Assembly: GCA_035295125.1 (NCBI GenBank)
Contig: DATGJP010000095.1
Coordinates: 124,001-188,000, forward strand
DNA length: 64,000 nt
DNA from: JAICMB01 sp035295125
GTDB lineage: Bacteria > Acidobacteriota > Terriglobia > Bryobacterales > Bryobacteraceae
Reading direction: 5' to 3'
Below, in pieces: positions 1 through 9,295 of the stretch; the first letter of the stretch is position 1, and the number at the start of each line of letters is the position of its first letter. The notes under the pieces are model-generated. The model searched no databases. It had not been told where the DNA came from and was given only the letters and a program-made list of their open reading frames with translations. Both the position numbers and the translations under genes were made by a program.

Positions 1-210
1 CATATCCTGGTGACCCGCGTCGCCATTGGTCACGGAAACAAACTTGACGGCATGCCCCATCTGGGCGAACCTGGCGGCAACTCCGGCCGCGCCCAGATCG
101 CAATCGTCAGGATGCGCACCGATCGCGATAACACGGATCTGCTGCGCCTGCGCGAGCGCCAGGGCTAAGGGTAAGACAAGATGAATGCGACTCAGTTGAG
201 ACGGTTTCAT
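1..210 (-). CDS. PIG-L family deacetylase (LmbE-like), 3-prime end outside the window
   Basis: The first 70 codons of a minus-strand gene starting at ATG 210. A hydrophobic leader, probably a signal peptide, is followed by the motif AHPDDCDLGAAG at about residues 33-44. AHPDD is the zinc-binding signature of the PIG-L/LmbE superfamily, which removes N-acetyl groups from amino sugars such as GlcNAc conjugates. The protein reads on through FAQMGHAVKFVSVTNGDAGH, the usual next strand of this fold, until the window edge cuts it. It lies 31 bases downstream of the aldo/keto reductase gene on the same strand and may be cotranscribed. Substrate cannot be told from this fragment. Confidence 0.88.
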   Translation of the reverse strand, partial: MKPSQLSRIHLVLPLALALAQAQQIRVIAIGAHPDDCDLGAAGVAARFAQMGHAVKFVSVTNGDAGHQDM

Positions 211-241
211 TTCGTTCCTAGCTTACCGCCGGCGCGCCACT

Positions 242-1231
242 TCAGCGGTCGATCACCTGCATACTCGCCGGCGTGTACCGCTCTCCCACGACCTCGCTCA
301 TCGGAACGGCGGCCTCCAATTCGGCCACTTCAGCGGGCGTCAGCTTGATCTGCACGGCGGCGGCGTTCTCTTCAAGATATGTGCGGCGTTTTGTGCCCGG
401 AATCGGGATGACATCGTCGCCCTTCGACAGCACCCAGGCCAGGGCCAGTTGCCCAGGCTTCACCCCGCGCCTCTCCGCGATTTCGCGCACGCGGTCCACC
501 AGCACCTGGTTCTTGTCAAACGACTCAGCCGAACCACGCGGGTAAGCCCGTAACCGGAAATCATCGGAGCCGAGCGAACTCGGGCTGATCGCTCCGGTCA
601 GGAATCCGCGTCCTAACGGACTGTACGGCACGAACCCTATGCCCAATTCACGAATCGCCGGCAGGATTTCCGCTTCCGGCGTCCGTTCCCAAAGTGAATA
701 CTCCGTCTGGAGCGCGGTAATCGGATGGACCTTGTGCGCACGCCGGATTGTCGACGGAGAAGCTTCCGAGAGGCCGAGATACTTCACCTTCCCCGCTCGA
801 ACAAGGTCCGCCATTGCACCGACAGTCTCTTCAATCGGGGTCGCGGGATCGACGCGGTGCTGGTAATACAGATCGATGTGATCCACGCCCAACCGCTTCA
901 GCGACGCGTCGCACGACGCCTGTACATATTCCGGTTTGCCGCTGATCCCCCGATACGTCGCGTCGTCCTTCTTGCGGAGGATCGCAAATTTCGTGGCCAG
1001 GAAAACTTCTTCACGCCTTCCGCGGATCGTCTTACCAACCAGTTCCTCGTTATCGCCGTAGCCATAGACGTCGGCGGTATCGAGGAAGTTAATTCCCAGT
1101 TCCAGGGCTCGCAGAATCGTTGCAGCGGATTCCTCGTCGTTCCGGGGCCCGTAGAACTCGCTCATGCCCATACAGCCCAGTCCCATGCGCGAGACGACCG
1201 CGCCTTGCGATCCAAGTTTTCGCTTTTCCAT
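242..1231 (-). CDS. Aldo/keto reductase
   Basis: A 329-residue, complete NADPH-dependent aldo/keto reductase with a TIM-barrel fold, predicted cytosolic. It opens with MEKRKLGSQGAVVSRMGLG, typical of the family. The catalytic tetrad can be placed at D51, Y56 (DTADVY), K81 (LATKF) and H125 (YYQHRVD). The late block GDDVIPIPGTKRRTYLEEN is the cofactor-binding segment of AKR families that act on aldehydes or quinone-like substrates. Start ATG 1231 has a good GGAGG just upstream. It follows the M1 peptidase gene by 24 bases and precedes the PIG-L gene by 31 bases, so it is probably part of a run of minus-strand genes. The substrate is not predictable. Confidence 0.93.
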   Translation of the reverse strand: MEKRKLGSQGAVVSRMGLGCMGMSEFYGPRNDEESAATILRALELGINFLDTADVYGYGDNEELVGKTIRGRREEVFLATKFAILRKKDDATYRGISGKPEYVQASCDASLKRLGVDHIDLYYQHRVDPATPIEETVGAMADLVRAGKVKYLGLSEASPSTIRRAHKVHPITALQTEYSLWERTPEAEILPAIRELGIGFVPYSPLGRGFLTGAISPSSLGSDDFRLRAYPRGSAESFDKNQVLVDRVREIAERRGVKPGQLALAWVLSKGDDVIPIPGTKRRTYLEENAAAVQIKLTPAEVAELEAAVPMSEVVGERYTPASMQVIDR

Positions 1232-1255
1232 GCTCCTCCGCTATGTATTGGTTAG

Positions 1256-3622
1256 TTACTTGCGAATCAGAACATCGTTCGACGCGAGGCTCACCCGGCT
1301 GCCGGGGATCGAAAAAGGTGTGGGCTCGTCGGAAACCGGCAGCCAGCGAATCGCTTTGATCTTCCCTTGGCTCACCTCGACCGGAACGTAAGCGCTGAAA
1401 TCGTTGCCGACTTCGGTCGCTGTAATCGTTCCCACCACCTTGGCGCCGCGTGTCGAACTCGTGATCTTGATGCCGGGAATCCCGGTGCCGTAGACCCAAT
1501 TGTCAAAAAACTGCTTGAGGTCCGGATCCGGCGATTTTGCCGGCACGTATTTCCGGGCGACCTCCCGTAACTGCTCCGTTGTGATCAGCCGGTATCGATA
1601 CTGATTCACGGCGTCGCGCAGGAACGAGCGGAAACCCTCTTCCCCCAGACGTCGCCGCAGCATGTGGATAATCCAGGAGCCCTTCTCGTACGTAATGGTG
1701 CGCCAGGCCTCAGGCACGCGCGAAGAGACGAGACGCACACCCCACGTGATGGGCCCGGCCGATTCCACAGTGCCGCCGGTTTCGTCTTTGCTGAGCAGAT
1801 GGTTGCGATAACCATCGAGCACCGCATCCAGCGCTCGCGCACCCTTCTTCTTTTCCAGGTACATCAGCGAAGTGTAATCGGCTAGCGCTTCCATCAGCCA
1901 TTCATCTTCATAACCGCCGGTGGCCACCAGGTTGCCCCACCACTGGTGCGCCGTTTCATGCGCTTCCAGCACATCGGTGAAGAAGGTCCGCGTCATGGGA
2001 TCGCGGACATTCAAAGGAAGCTGCGATGGATCGAGGTACGCCATCGTGGATAGATAAATGAGCCCTGGGAATCCCTGCCCAAATCCTCCCGGAATCGGTG
2101 AAATGGACAAAGTATGAATGGGCGGCGGCCCCAGCATTCCCGTCATGAAATCGAGCGCGCCCACGACATCGCTCGCGAGCAGGTCCAGTCGAGCCGTAGG
2201 GTTGGGTTGCGAAGGCGTAGGCGCGCCGTCGAGGTCGCCCGGATTCTCAGGGCCTCGCCGGCGCTGCGTGGGGTTTGTGAAAACGAGCGGAGGCACGGGC
2301 GGGCGTTTCAGCGCGTTCTCGACGTGACGGTTGGCGCACACTCCGATCTTGTAACCGTTCAGATCCCTCTGCACGCACGAATAGTCCCCCAGGTTGAAGC
2401 CTGCGAACCGTATCGGCGCGCTGCTGCGGCGATGAACGATGCGCCAGTCGCCATCAATGTGTTCATCAACCACTTCGCCGGTCGCTACCAGGACCAGGTC
2501 ACTCGGGCAGCGGAAATTCAGATCGTAGCGCGACCACTCGAACCCCGCGTGCGGATACCAGTCGCCGCGCGAGCCCACGAAATAGACTCGATTGCCGGCA
2601 TCGGCGATAACGGCCCCCTGGTGGTGAAATTCCAGTTCGTGCGGCTTAGTGGAATCAATATCCGAGGGCGCGACGATCAGGAATTCCTGGTTCCCGGACG
2701 CGCTGATCAGTGTCGAACGCAGCGATTCCCGCTGAAACACCTCCGCTGGCTGACCGTCGATCTTCGCGTCCGTAATGTTCATCTGGACCGAGATGTTGAA
2801 GCCCAGCACGCGGCCGAGCGGGCGGTTCGGAGTCAGCGTTACGCGCGTCACCGCTTTCATTGAAAGGTCGGTTCCAATCTCTGACTCGATGCGAAAGTTG
2901 TCGAGCGTAAAGGGGGAAGAGTCCGGCGAAGGATCGGAGCGCTCCACACGCCCCTGGAAAGCGGTCCAGATGTTGAAGTACGGATGCTCGCCGCGATGGG
3001 CCATTTGCCCTAAGATGATTTGCTGCCGGCCTGCCGGATCGTAGACAAGGTCGAAGTTGCCCAAGGTGTTCCCCATCACGCCCATGTAGAACATGCCTTT
3101 GTTGATGTTGGGCGATAGCAGGTCGTGCACCAGCCGGACATTGAAGCTGTCGGCCAGGTTCCGAAGCGTGGGGGTCCAGCGATCGGCAAGGAGGCTGCCC
3201 ATCTCCGCATTCTTGCGGCTCTCGCGTGAGTGCAGCTTCGACAGCAGATCGTCGCCCGTGGAATCGGTGAACACCATCAGCCCGGCTTTGAAATGCTCTT
3301 CGAGGTTTGGGGATTCCGTAAAGCTGGCGAGCGAGAGCCGCTCAGCGCGCGTTGGAGGCAACAGCAGGAGCTCCGCATCACCCGCCTCAATGTCGGTCGT
3401 AAAGATCGCACCAAGATGTTTGCCCTCAACCTGCTTGGAAAAGACGATATAGCCGGACGTAAGGTAGATACGCACGTCGTCTTTCGCAAAGTTCAAGTCC
3501 GAGACGCGATAGCATTCGTTCGGATCCAAGGTAAGTTGTCCAACCGCGCGGCCGATATCCGCGGCGGTCGTAAGGGCAAAAGCAGGCGCTATGAAAGCGA
3601 GAATGGCTAGACCACGGAACAC
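1256..3622 (-). CDS. Secreted M1 family zinc metallopeptidase
   Basis: 788 residues, beginning at a GTG codon with a hydrophobic signal peptide (about residues 1-20). The zinc site HETAHQWWG starts at H555, with E556 and H559, and the third ligand E578 lies exactly 18 residues after H559, the M1 (aminopeptidase N-like) spacing. The first 500 residues are beta-rich with no motif I recognise beyond a weak resemblance to M1 N-terminal domains. The C-terminal 120 residues resemble a PDZ-like or accessory beta domain. Signal peptide and fold indicate a periplasmic or secreted peptidase. It lies 35 bases after ADOP permease 1 and 24 bases before the aldo/keto reductase. Confidence 0.9.
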   Translation of the reverse strand: MFRGLAILAFIAPAFALTTAADIGRAVGQLTLDPNECYRVSDLNFAKDDVRIYLTSGYIVFSKQVEGKHLGAIFTTDIEAGDAELLLLPPTRAERLSLASFTESPNLEEHFKAGLMVFTDSTGDDLLSKLHSRESRKNAEMGSLLADRWTPTLRNLADSFNVRLVHDLLSPNINKGMFYMGVMGNTLGNFDLVYDPAGRQQIILGQMAHRGEHPYFNIWTAFQGRVERSDPSPDSSPFTLDNFRIESEIGTDLSMKAVTRVTLTPNRPLGRVLGFNISVQMNITDAKIDGQPAEVFQRESLRSTLISASGNQEFLIVAPSDIDSTKPHELEFHHQGAVIADAGNRVYFVGSRGDWYPHAGFEWSRYDLNFRCPSDLVLVATGEVVDEHIDGDWRIVHRRSSAPIRFAGFNLGDYSCVQRDLNGYKIGVCANRHVENALKRPPVPPLVFTNPTQRRRGPENPGDLDGAPTPSQPNPTARLDLLASDVVGALDFMTGMLGPPPIHTLSISPIPGGFGQGFPGLIYLSTMAYLDPSQLPLNVRDPMTRTFFTDVLEAHETAHQWWGNLVATGGYEDEWLMEALADYTSLMYLEKKKGARALDAVLDGYRNHLLSKDETGGTVESAGPITWGVRLVSSRVPEAWRTITYEKGSWIIHMLRRRLGEEGFRSFLRDAVNQYRYRLITTEQLREVARKYVPAKSPDPDLKQFFDNWVYGTGIPGIKITSSTRGAKVVGTITATEVGNDFSAYVPVEVSQGKIKAIRWLPVSDEPTPFSIPGSRVSLASNDVLIRK

Positions 3623-3657
3623 TATATCAGCGTACCGCGCCGGGAGTTAAGCAAGTA

Positions 3658-6045
3658 TTACTCTTCCCGCAGGACCACGGCCGGATCCGTCCGGCTGGCC
3701 CGCCAGGCTGGAATCGAGCTTGCCACGGCCGCTCCGAGCGCCACCACCGCCGCTGTCGCCACGTAGCTGAGCCAATCCGACGGCGGCAGATCATAGAGGA
3801 AACTCGCCAGAACATTTCGGGAAGCGAAGGCTACAGCAATGCCGATCGCCAGGCCAATTGCGGTCAATCGCAGCGCGGACACTACGAACTGCCGGACCAC
3901 CGTTCCGGCAGCCGCCCCCATCGCCATTCTCAAACCGATCTCGCGGGTTCGCGACTGTACCGCGTACGAACAGACCGCATACAGCCCCGCTAACGCCAAC
4001 AGCAGCGCAATTCCTGCAAAAACCGTGAGTGACAACGTACGGAAGCGCGCTGGGGCGACGGTTTCGGCGATGGCCTTTTCCATGGTCGTGAACCGGACCG
4101 CGGCTTCCGGCATCAGGTTGGCGGCGCTTCTCCGTAGCGCGTCGATGAGCGGCGCCGCGTTCCCCGTCGAACGGATCGTAAGATACATCGCGCCGACCGT
4201 CTGCATGTGCTGCAGATAGGGCAGGTACAATTCAGGACCTGCCGGTTGCGCCAACTCCCGGATATTGCCCACCACGCCGATGATCGTGATTGGATCCGCA
4301 CGGTCGAGCCCGATCTGGAACCTGCGCCCGATCGGATTCTCGCCGGCCAGGAACGTCCGCACGAATTCCGCATTAACGATCGCCACATCCGGCGCCGAGC
4401 GATTATCTTGCGCTGTGAAGGTTCGGCCCATCAGCAAGGGAACCCCGAGGGTTTGAAAGACATCCGGCCCCGCCATGTGCCAGGTCGCATAGAGCTTGTC
4501 GATAGCCGACCCGGACGGCATTGCGCGGCCTTCCATCAGCACTCCTCCGGCCTGAAGAGTGGCGCGGGCAGGCAGGTCGCGATTCCAAGCCGCTGCTGCA
4601 ACGCCGGGAAACCCCAGCGCGCGGCCGCGCATTTCTTCAAAAAAACGGTTTTTCTGTGCGGCGCTGTCGGAGCTGATGGCAGACAGGTCGCATTCCATTA
4701 ACGTCAGGTTTTCCACCTTGAACCCCGGGTCGACCGCCGACAGCCGGGCGAAACTGCGCACCAGCAATCCCGCACCGACGAGCAGCAGAACTGAGAAGGC
4801 AATCTCGGCAACCAGTAGAGACGAGCGCAGCCTCTCGCTGCCTCCCACAACCGCACGGGAAGCCGAGGCTTGCGCCAGAGCGTGCTGCACATCTGATCGC
4901 CAGATGCGCCAGGCCGGCAGCACTCCCGTAAAGCAACCGCAAGCGAGACTCGCCAGCAACGCGAATCCGAGGACAACCAGATCCATGCCGGCCGCGCCCA
5001 ATCGCGGGATTGGAAACGGATTCGCCGTGAGCAGCAACCGTCGTGCCCACATCGCCAGCAGCACGCCCGCCGCGCCCCCGAGAACGCCGATCAGGATGCT
5101 TTCCGAGAGAACGGCCGCAAAGAGGTCTCGGGCTCGGCCGCCCAAAGCCATGCGGATAGCAAGCTCGCGCCGGCGGTCCAGTGCCCTGGCCAGCAACAGG
5201 TTGGTGACGTTCGCGCACGCGATGATCAAAACCAGAAACACCGCGCCGCCCAATGTCAGCAGCATGGTGCGGTAATTTCCCACCAGGCGCTCGCGCAGAT
5301 CAATTGCCGTATAACCGAGGTTTTGATTTTCTTTGGGATATTGCCGTTCCAGGTTCGCCGACACCGCGGCTAGATTTGCCTTGGCCTGATCGAGAGTGAC
5401 CCCCGGCTTTAAGCGCGCGATCGCGGAGTAGTTGAAGGCCGTGCGCGAGGCTCCATCGTTTTCCGGCACCACGGGAACCCAAATTTCCGATTTCTCGGGG
5501 TAGACGCCGCGATCGGGCATGACACCCTTGATCGCGAACGACTGCCCTTCCACCACAATCGAGCGGCCCAATACCGCCGGGTCGGAACCCATTCGCGAGC
5601 GCCAGAACTGCTCGCTGACCAGCGCCCCGGTCTCGTTGGTTCCCTCCGAGAATAAACCACGGCCCAGCATCGGTTGAACGCCCAGGGTCTCCTGCCAACC
5701 CCTCGAGACCATCGCCATGAAGACCTTCTCCGGCCGCTTTCCGACCAGGATGGTCTCGTCTCCGTCCGAATAAGCCGCCATGGCGGTGAACACCTGGGTT
5801 TGATCGCGCAGATCCTTGAAATCAAGCCCGGATATCCGGCTGCCCACCCGGCCGGTACGCCGGTTTGTGTTCTGAATCTGCACCATCTGGCTCGGCTCGG
5901 GCAGGTCCAGCGGCCTCAACAGCACGGCGTAAATGACGAAAAACGCGCTGGTCGTCAGCCCGATCCCGAGCGCCAGTTCGACAATCGAGAACACCGCGAA
6001 GGCGGGAGCGCGGCGAAGATTCCGTAAAGCAACCCGCAAATTCAT
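3658..6045 (-). CDS. ADOP-type ABC transporter permease 1 (MacB/FtsX fold)
   Basis: About 795 residues. The chosen start is ATG 6045 (MNLRVALRNLRRAPAF), because the frame upstream of it has no family similarity and would overlap the preceding gene. The layout is two MacB-PCD/FtsX modules: a membrane segment near the N-terminus, a large periplasmic domain, a three-segment FtsX core with LLLARALDRRRELAIRMALG, a second periplasmic domain, and a C-terminal core with VQSRTREIGLRMAMGA. The duplicated form without a neighbouring ATPase is the acidobacterial orphan permease type. It is 19 bases downstream of the GT-C-like gene and 35 bases upstream of the M1 peptidase. Substrate and partner ATPase are unknown. 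Confidence 0.9.
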   Translation of the reverse strand: MNLRVALRNLRRAPAFAVFSIVELALGIGLTTSAFFVIYAVLLRPLDLPEPSQMVQIQNTNRRTGRVGSRISGLDFKDLRDQTQVFTAMAAYSDGDETILVGKRPEKVFMAMVSRGWQETLGVQPMLGRGLFSEGTNETGALVSEQFWRSRMGSDPAVLGRSIVVEGQSFAIKGVMPDRGVYPEKSEIWVPVVPENDGASRTAFNYSAIARLKPGVTLDQAKANLAAVSANLERQYPKENQNLGYTAIDLRERLVGNYRTMLLTLGGAVFLVLIIACANVTNLLLARALDRRRELAIRMALGGRARDLFAAVLSESILIGVLGGAAGVLLAMWARRLLLTANPFPIPRLGAAGMDLVVLGFALLASLACGCFTGVLPAWRIWRSDVQHALAQASASRAVVGGSERLRSSLLVAEIAFSVLLLVGAGLLVRSFARLSAVDPGFKVENLTLMECDLSAISSDSAAQKNRFFEEMRGRALGFPGVAAAAWNRDLPARATLQAGGVLMEGRAMPSGSAIDKLYATWHMAGPDVFQTLGVPLLMGRTFTAQDNRSAPDVAIVNAEFVRTFLAGENPIGRRFQIGLDRADPITIIGVVGNIRELAQPAGPELYLPYLQHMQTVGAMYLTIRSTGNAAPLIDALRRSAANLMPEAAVRFTTMEKAIAETVAPARFRTLSLTVFAGIALLLALAGLYAVCSYAVQSRTREIGLRMAMGAAAGTVVRQFVVSALRLTAIGLAIGIAVAFASRNVLASFLYDLPPSDWLSYVATAAVVALGAAVASSIPAWRASRTDPAVVLREE

Positions 6046-6064
6046 TCGAGCAGAATACCACGCT

Positions 6065-7861
6065 CTACCGATAGGGATGAACGGTCTTAGACACCGCAAA
6101 AACACGGCCCGGAAAGAGAAAAGGCACTGGGCCAAAATCGGTGCGATATTCTCCGGCGTTGACCTGTTCCGGCGCGGTGACCAGAAAGGGGATTTCCTGG
6201 CGGATCACTGTCTGGCCGTTCCAGTCCACGACGATCCTGTTTCGCTCGGGTAAATACACCAGGCGTACGCGAACCGGAGTGCCCCGGGGAGCATCGACTT
6301 CCGCAATAGCCGCCGTGCCCGGTATCAACGGTGACACGGACGTAAGCCGCACCTTGCCGTTGCCAACCATTTCCGCCGTGACTTGGTAGTGCGAGCCAAA
6401 GCGGCCGGCGGAGATTAAGGGCATCGGCCCGGGTTGCGACGATTGCGGAAATTCAAAGGAAGCCTCAACTTCTACGGCGGGATTGTAGAGTGGACGAAAC
6501 CGGGCGATCGGACTGAACCAGCGCGCCATCGACACATAGGCCGTCGGATAACGTTGAACAAACTGATCGTACGGTCCCTGGACCCCGAGCGCCAGGTTCG
6601 CGATGGCGCTGTACAGCAGCAAGGCCCCGGCAAAAAGCCGCCATCGCCAAACCGCCAGTAAACAGGCCAGCAGTACCAGCGTCGGCAGGAAATCCAACTC
6701 GTACCGCGGCGAAACCAAGCCGAGGCTCGCGATGGCTAGGACGACCGCCAGCGATCCGAAACAGATCGTTCGGGCGAGCGTCCTGATCTCGCGTCGGGGC
6801 AACGCGACGGTGGCTGCAAACCCGGCAATGGCCGCCGGGCAGATCGCCAGGACACCCGCAATCGGTTCGACAAAGTACCGTGCCGGAAGCGAAAGCGGCA
6901 CCCGAATGGCCAGGCGCAGAAACGGAAACACAGGTTCCCAGACCGGCGTGCTCACCAGAAAATAATAGATTCCCGGCGCCAGGTTCATGAGGGCCGGGCC
7001 GATCCGGTAATATGAATCCCTCGCAAGCTGGTAGCGAAGTCCGAATTCCAGCGGGTTGGCAAAACGTGCGTAGTTGTACAGCGCAATTGCGATGAGGCAC
7101 ACCGCAAGCCCGGCCGTGAAGAACGCAAGCGGACGTAACCGGCGGACCAGCAGCCACAGCATCACGCCTGCGGCCACAGCGTAGATGACCAGGTGGGGCC
7201 GGCACCCGACCCCCAAACCGAACATCAGGCCCGACACGGCCAGTAGGCCCGGCCGCACGCTGGAAAACAGAACGCCTTCCGCAAGCGCCCAGAACGCCGC
7301 GCTCACTGAAAAATAGCCTGCCGCGATCGCGACCTCGTACATCAACACGCGCTGCAAGAGAAACGGCGCGCCTTGGCATATCCCGAGCGCGAGCAGCAGA
7401 AGTCCGAGGACCGCAGCGTGCGGCCGGGCCCCCATAGCGTCCAGCAGCCGTAAAAACAGCGCGCACGAAAACTGGTACCCGAGGAAACAGAACAGGAAAG
7501 CCCCAAACGGTTCGGGAAGGTCGTGCCGCGTCAGTAGACGCCATGGAGCGAACAGAATCAGTGCCGGCGTTGCACCGTGATAGAGATAATAGCGGCCCTT
7601 GAACAGGACCAGGTCGTAGGCGGCGAAGCGCCCGTTCTGTTGCGGATCCCAGGGATCGGGAAGTGCCAGTAGTTCCGGCGGTGGTTCGAGGGGCAGATGA
7701 AACTGGCCCTGGGCGAACGCGCGCCCCAGCATGTCGTAGAACTCCACCTTATCGTGCGACCAATCGAACGGATCGTTGGCGGCCTGAACGCACCATAAAT
7801 AAAACCCGCCCATTGTCAGCACTGCGAATGCTATGACGGCCTTCATCGAGATGGTCATCAT
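6065..7861 (-). CDS. Polytopic membrane protein, possibly a GT-C glycosyltransferase
   Basis: About 598 residues with roughly ten hydrophobic segments between residues 10 and 430, and a soluble C-terminal tail of about 120 residues. After the first membrane segment comes a long loop containing KVEFYDMLGRAFAQGQ, resembling the first periplasmic loop of lipid-linked-sugar-dependent GT-C glycosyltransferases, and later GRYYLYHGATPALILFAPW. These features suggest but do not prove a glycosyltransferase. The longest frame begins at a TTG (7882); ATG 7861 or 7858 (MMTISMKAV) is preferred because the hydrophobic segment starts right after it. First gene of a minus-strand run; the permease follows 19 bases later. 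Confidence 0.6.
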   Translation of the reverse strand: MMTISMKAVIAFAVLTMGGFYLWCVQAANDPFDWSHDKVEFYDMLGRAFAQGQFHLPLEPPPELLALPDPWDPQQNGRFAAYDLVLFKGRYYLYHGATPALILFAPWRLLTRHDLPEPFGAFLFCFLGYQFSCALFLRLLDAMGARPHAAVLGLLLLALGICQGAPFLLQRVLMYEVAIAAGYFSVSAAFWALAEGVLFSSVRPGLLAVSGLMFGLGVGCRPHLVIYAVAAGVMLWLLVRRLRPLAFFTAGLAVCLIAIALYNYARFANPLEFGLRYQLARDSYYRIGPALMNLAPGIYYFLVSTPVWEPVFPFLRLAIRVPLSLPARYFVEPIAGVLAICPAAIAGFAATVALPRREIRTLARTICFGSLAVVLAIASLGLVSPRYELDFLPTLVLLACLLAVWRWRLFAGALLLYSAIANLALGVQGPYDQFVQRYPTAYVSMARWFSPIARFRPLYNPAVEVEASFEFPQSSQPGPMPLISAGRFGSHYQVTAEMVGNGKVRLTSVSPLIPGTAAIAEVDAPRGTPVRVRLVYLPERNRIVVDWNGQTVIRQEIPFLVTAPEQVNAGEYRTDFGPVPFLFPGRVFAVSKTVHPYR

Positions 7862-7939
7862 GGCGTCGGCATAACTACGCAATATATCGCACGCGCTTCC
7901 CCTAACTGAGGTACCCGCGTGATAACGTGAAGGCGTCAG

Positions 7940-9181
7940 ATGGATGCCGGAATGAATGCAGGCTGCCGGTGGTTGCTGTTAGCCGCCGCGCTGGGTTTGC
8001 TGGTCGGGCAAACCGCGGGAACCGGGGGTGACAAAATGCAGGATGTTCACGTCTCGCTCGACCAGGCGAAGACTGCGGCTGGCGCTCAGAATACCTTCGG
8101 GTTAAAGCTCATTTCTCGCGTCGCCTCCGAACGTCATCACGCGAACGTGTTTTTGTCGCCGATCAGCGTATTCCTCGCGCTCACTATGACCGAAAACGGT
8201 GCTGCCGGCAAAACCCGTGCTGCCATGCGCCGGACGCTCGATATTCCGTCCGGGCTTAGTGAAGACGCGCTACAGACCGCGGCTTCGGAACTTCTGAAAA
8301 GCCTCCGGACACGGCAGGGGGTGGAACTGTCCATCGCAAGCGGGCTTTGGTCCGACCCCAGCATACCGCTCGCGGCGGCCTTCATTGAACACTCCCGTAA
8401 GTTCTACGATGCAGAGGCGGCCACCCTGGATTTCTCGAAGCCGGAAGCCGCGGACCGCATTAACGCCTGGGTGAAAGACAAGACCCAGGGGAAGATTACA
8501 AACATCGTGACGCCGCAGGTGGTGGCGCTTTCCAAGGCAATTCTCGGCAACGCCGCCTATTTTAAGGGTCGGTGGCACAATCCATTTCCGAAGGTGGAGA
8601 CGCACGACGAGCCATTTCATCTCGCCGATGGCGGCCAAAAGCAGGTTGCCATGATGCGGCAGAGCGGGTTGCGCTTTGCTTACCGGAGCGGCGACGGTTT
8701 TGAAGCCGCGGCCCTGTCATATCGCGCCGGAAACGTGGCGTTTTACGCAATTCTGCCCGCGGCGGGGGTTAGTCCCGAGGCGGCGTTGGCGAAAGTCTCG
8801 GTCTCCAAGCTCATTAATGGTTCCGAACCGTACGAACTCGACCTCAGCATGCCGCGCTTCACACTGGATTTTGGAACGAGCCTTAAGGCCCCGCTCGAAG
8901 AAATGGGAATGGAGATCGCCTTTAAGTATCCCGGCGCCGAATTTGCGCCTCTTGGCTCGCCGTTGTTTTACATCGGCGATGTGCTTCATAAGACCCATCT
9001 TGAAGTCGACGAAGAGGGCACCGTGGCCGCCGCCGCGACGGTGATTCCGATAGGTGTTGGCGCGGCCATGCCCCAGAAACAGGAGAAAAAGACCCTGGTG
9101 TTCGACCGTCCGTTCGCGGTGCTATTGTGCGATGGTACGACCGGAGCAATCCTGTTCGGCGGCGTTGTCTACAATCCTTAG
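7940..9181 (+). CDS. Secreted serpin (serine protease inhibitor)
   Basis: 413 residues with an N-terminal hydrophobic leader (residues about 8-25), so probably exported. Family landmarks include NVFLSPISVFLALTM, ILGNAAYFKGRW and a C-terminal FDRPFAVLLCDGTTGAILFGG. The reactive-centre hinge reads EEGTVAAAAT, which fits the inhibitory consensus (small residues at P12-P9), so this is predicted to be an active, shape-changing inhibitor. Counting from the hinge E as P17 puts P1 near the G-V-G-A-A stretch, pointing to an elastase- or subtilisin-like target. The gene stands alone, divergent from the GT-C-like gene, and is followed by a REP element. Confidence 0.93.
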   Translation: MDAGMNAGCRWLLLAAALGLLVGQTAGTGGDKMQDVHVSLDQAKTAAGAQNTFGLKLISRVASERHHANVFLSPISVFLALTMTENGAAGKTRAAMRRTLDIPSGLSEDALQTAASELLKSLRTRQGVELSIASGLWSDPSIPLAAAFIEHSRKFYDAEAATLDFSKPEAADRINAWVKDKTQGKITNIVTPQVVALSKAILGNAAYFKGRWHNPFPKVETHDEPFHLADGGQKQVAMMRQSGLRFAYRSGDGFEAAALSYRAGNVAFYAILPAAGVSPEAALAKVSVSKLINGSEPYELDLSMPRFTLDFGTSLKAPLEEMGMEIAFKYPGAEFAPLGSPLFYIGDVLHKTHLEVDEEGTVAAAATVIPIGVGAAMPQKQEKKTLVFDRPFAVLLCDGTTGAILFGGVVYNP

Positions 9182-9183
9182 GT

Positions 9184-9238
9184 CTGTGGCGGGTGGATCA
9201 GGCAGTTTCGCCTGCCTTTGAAGAACGGTCGAAGAACA
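9184..9238. repeat. REP-like element, long form
   Basis: A palindrome AGGCAGTTTCGCCTGCCT (9200-9217) with a flank reading TTTGAAGAACGGTCGAA. The palindrome plus flank resembles copies at 27070, 30371 and 41620. It lies between the 3-prime ends of the serpin gene and the convergent Clp-N gene and could also act as a hairpin for transcript ends. Confidence 0.6.
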
Positions 9239-9295
9239 CCATGTGAAATCGCCTGCTTCACGCTTCCAAAGCCTGCCGTACTTTTCGATTCATTC

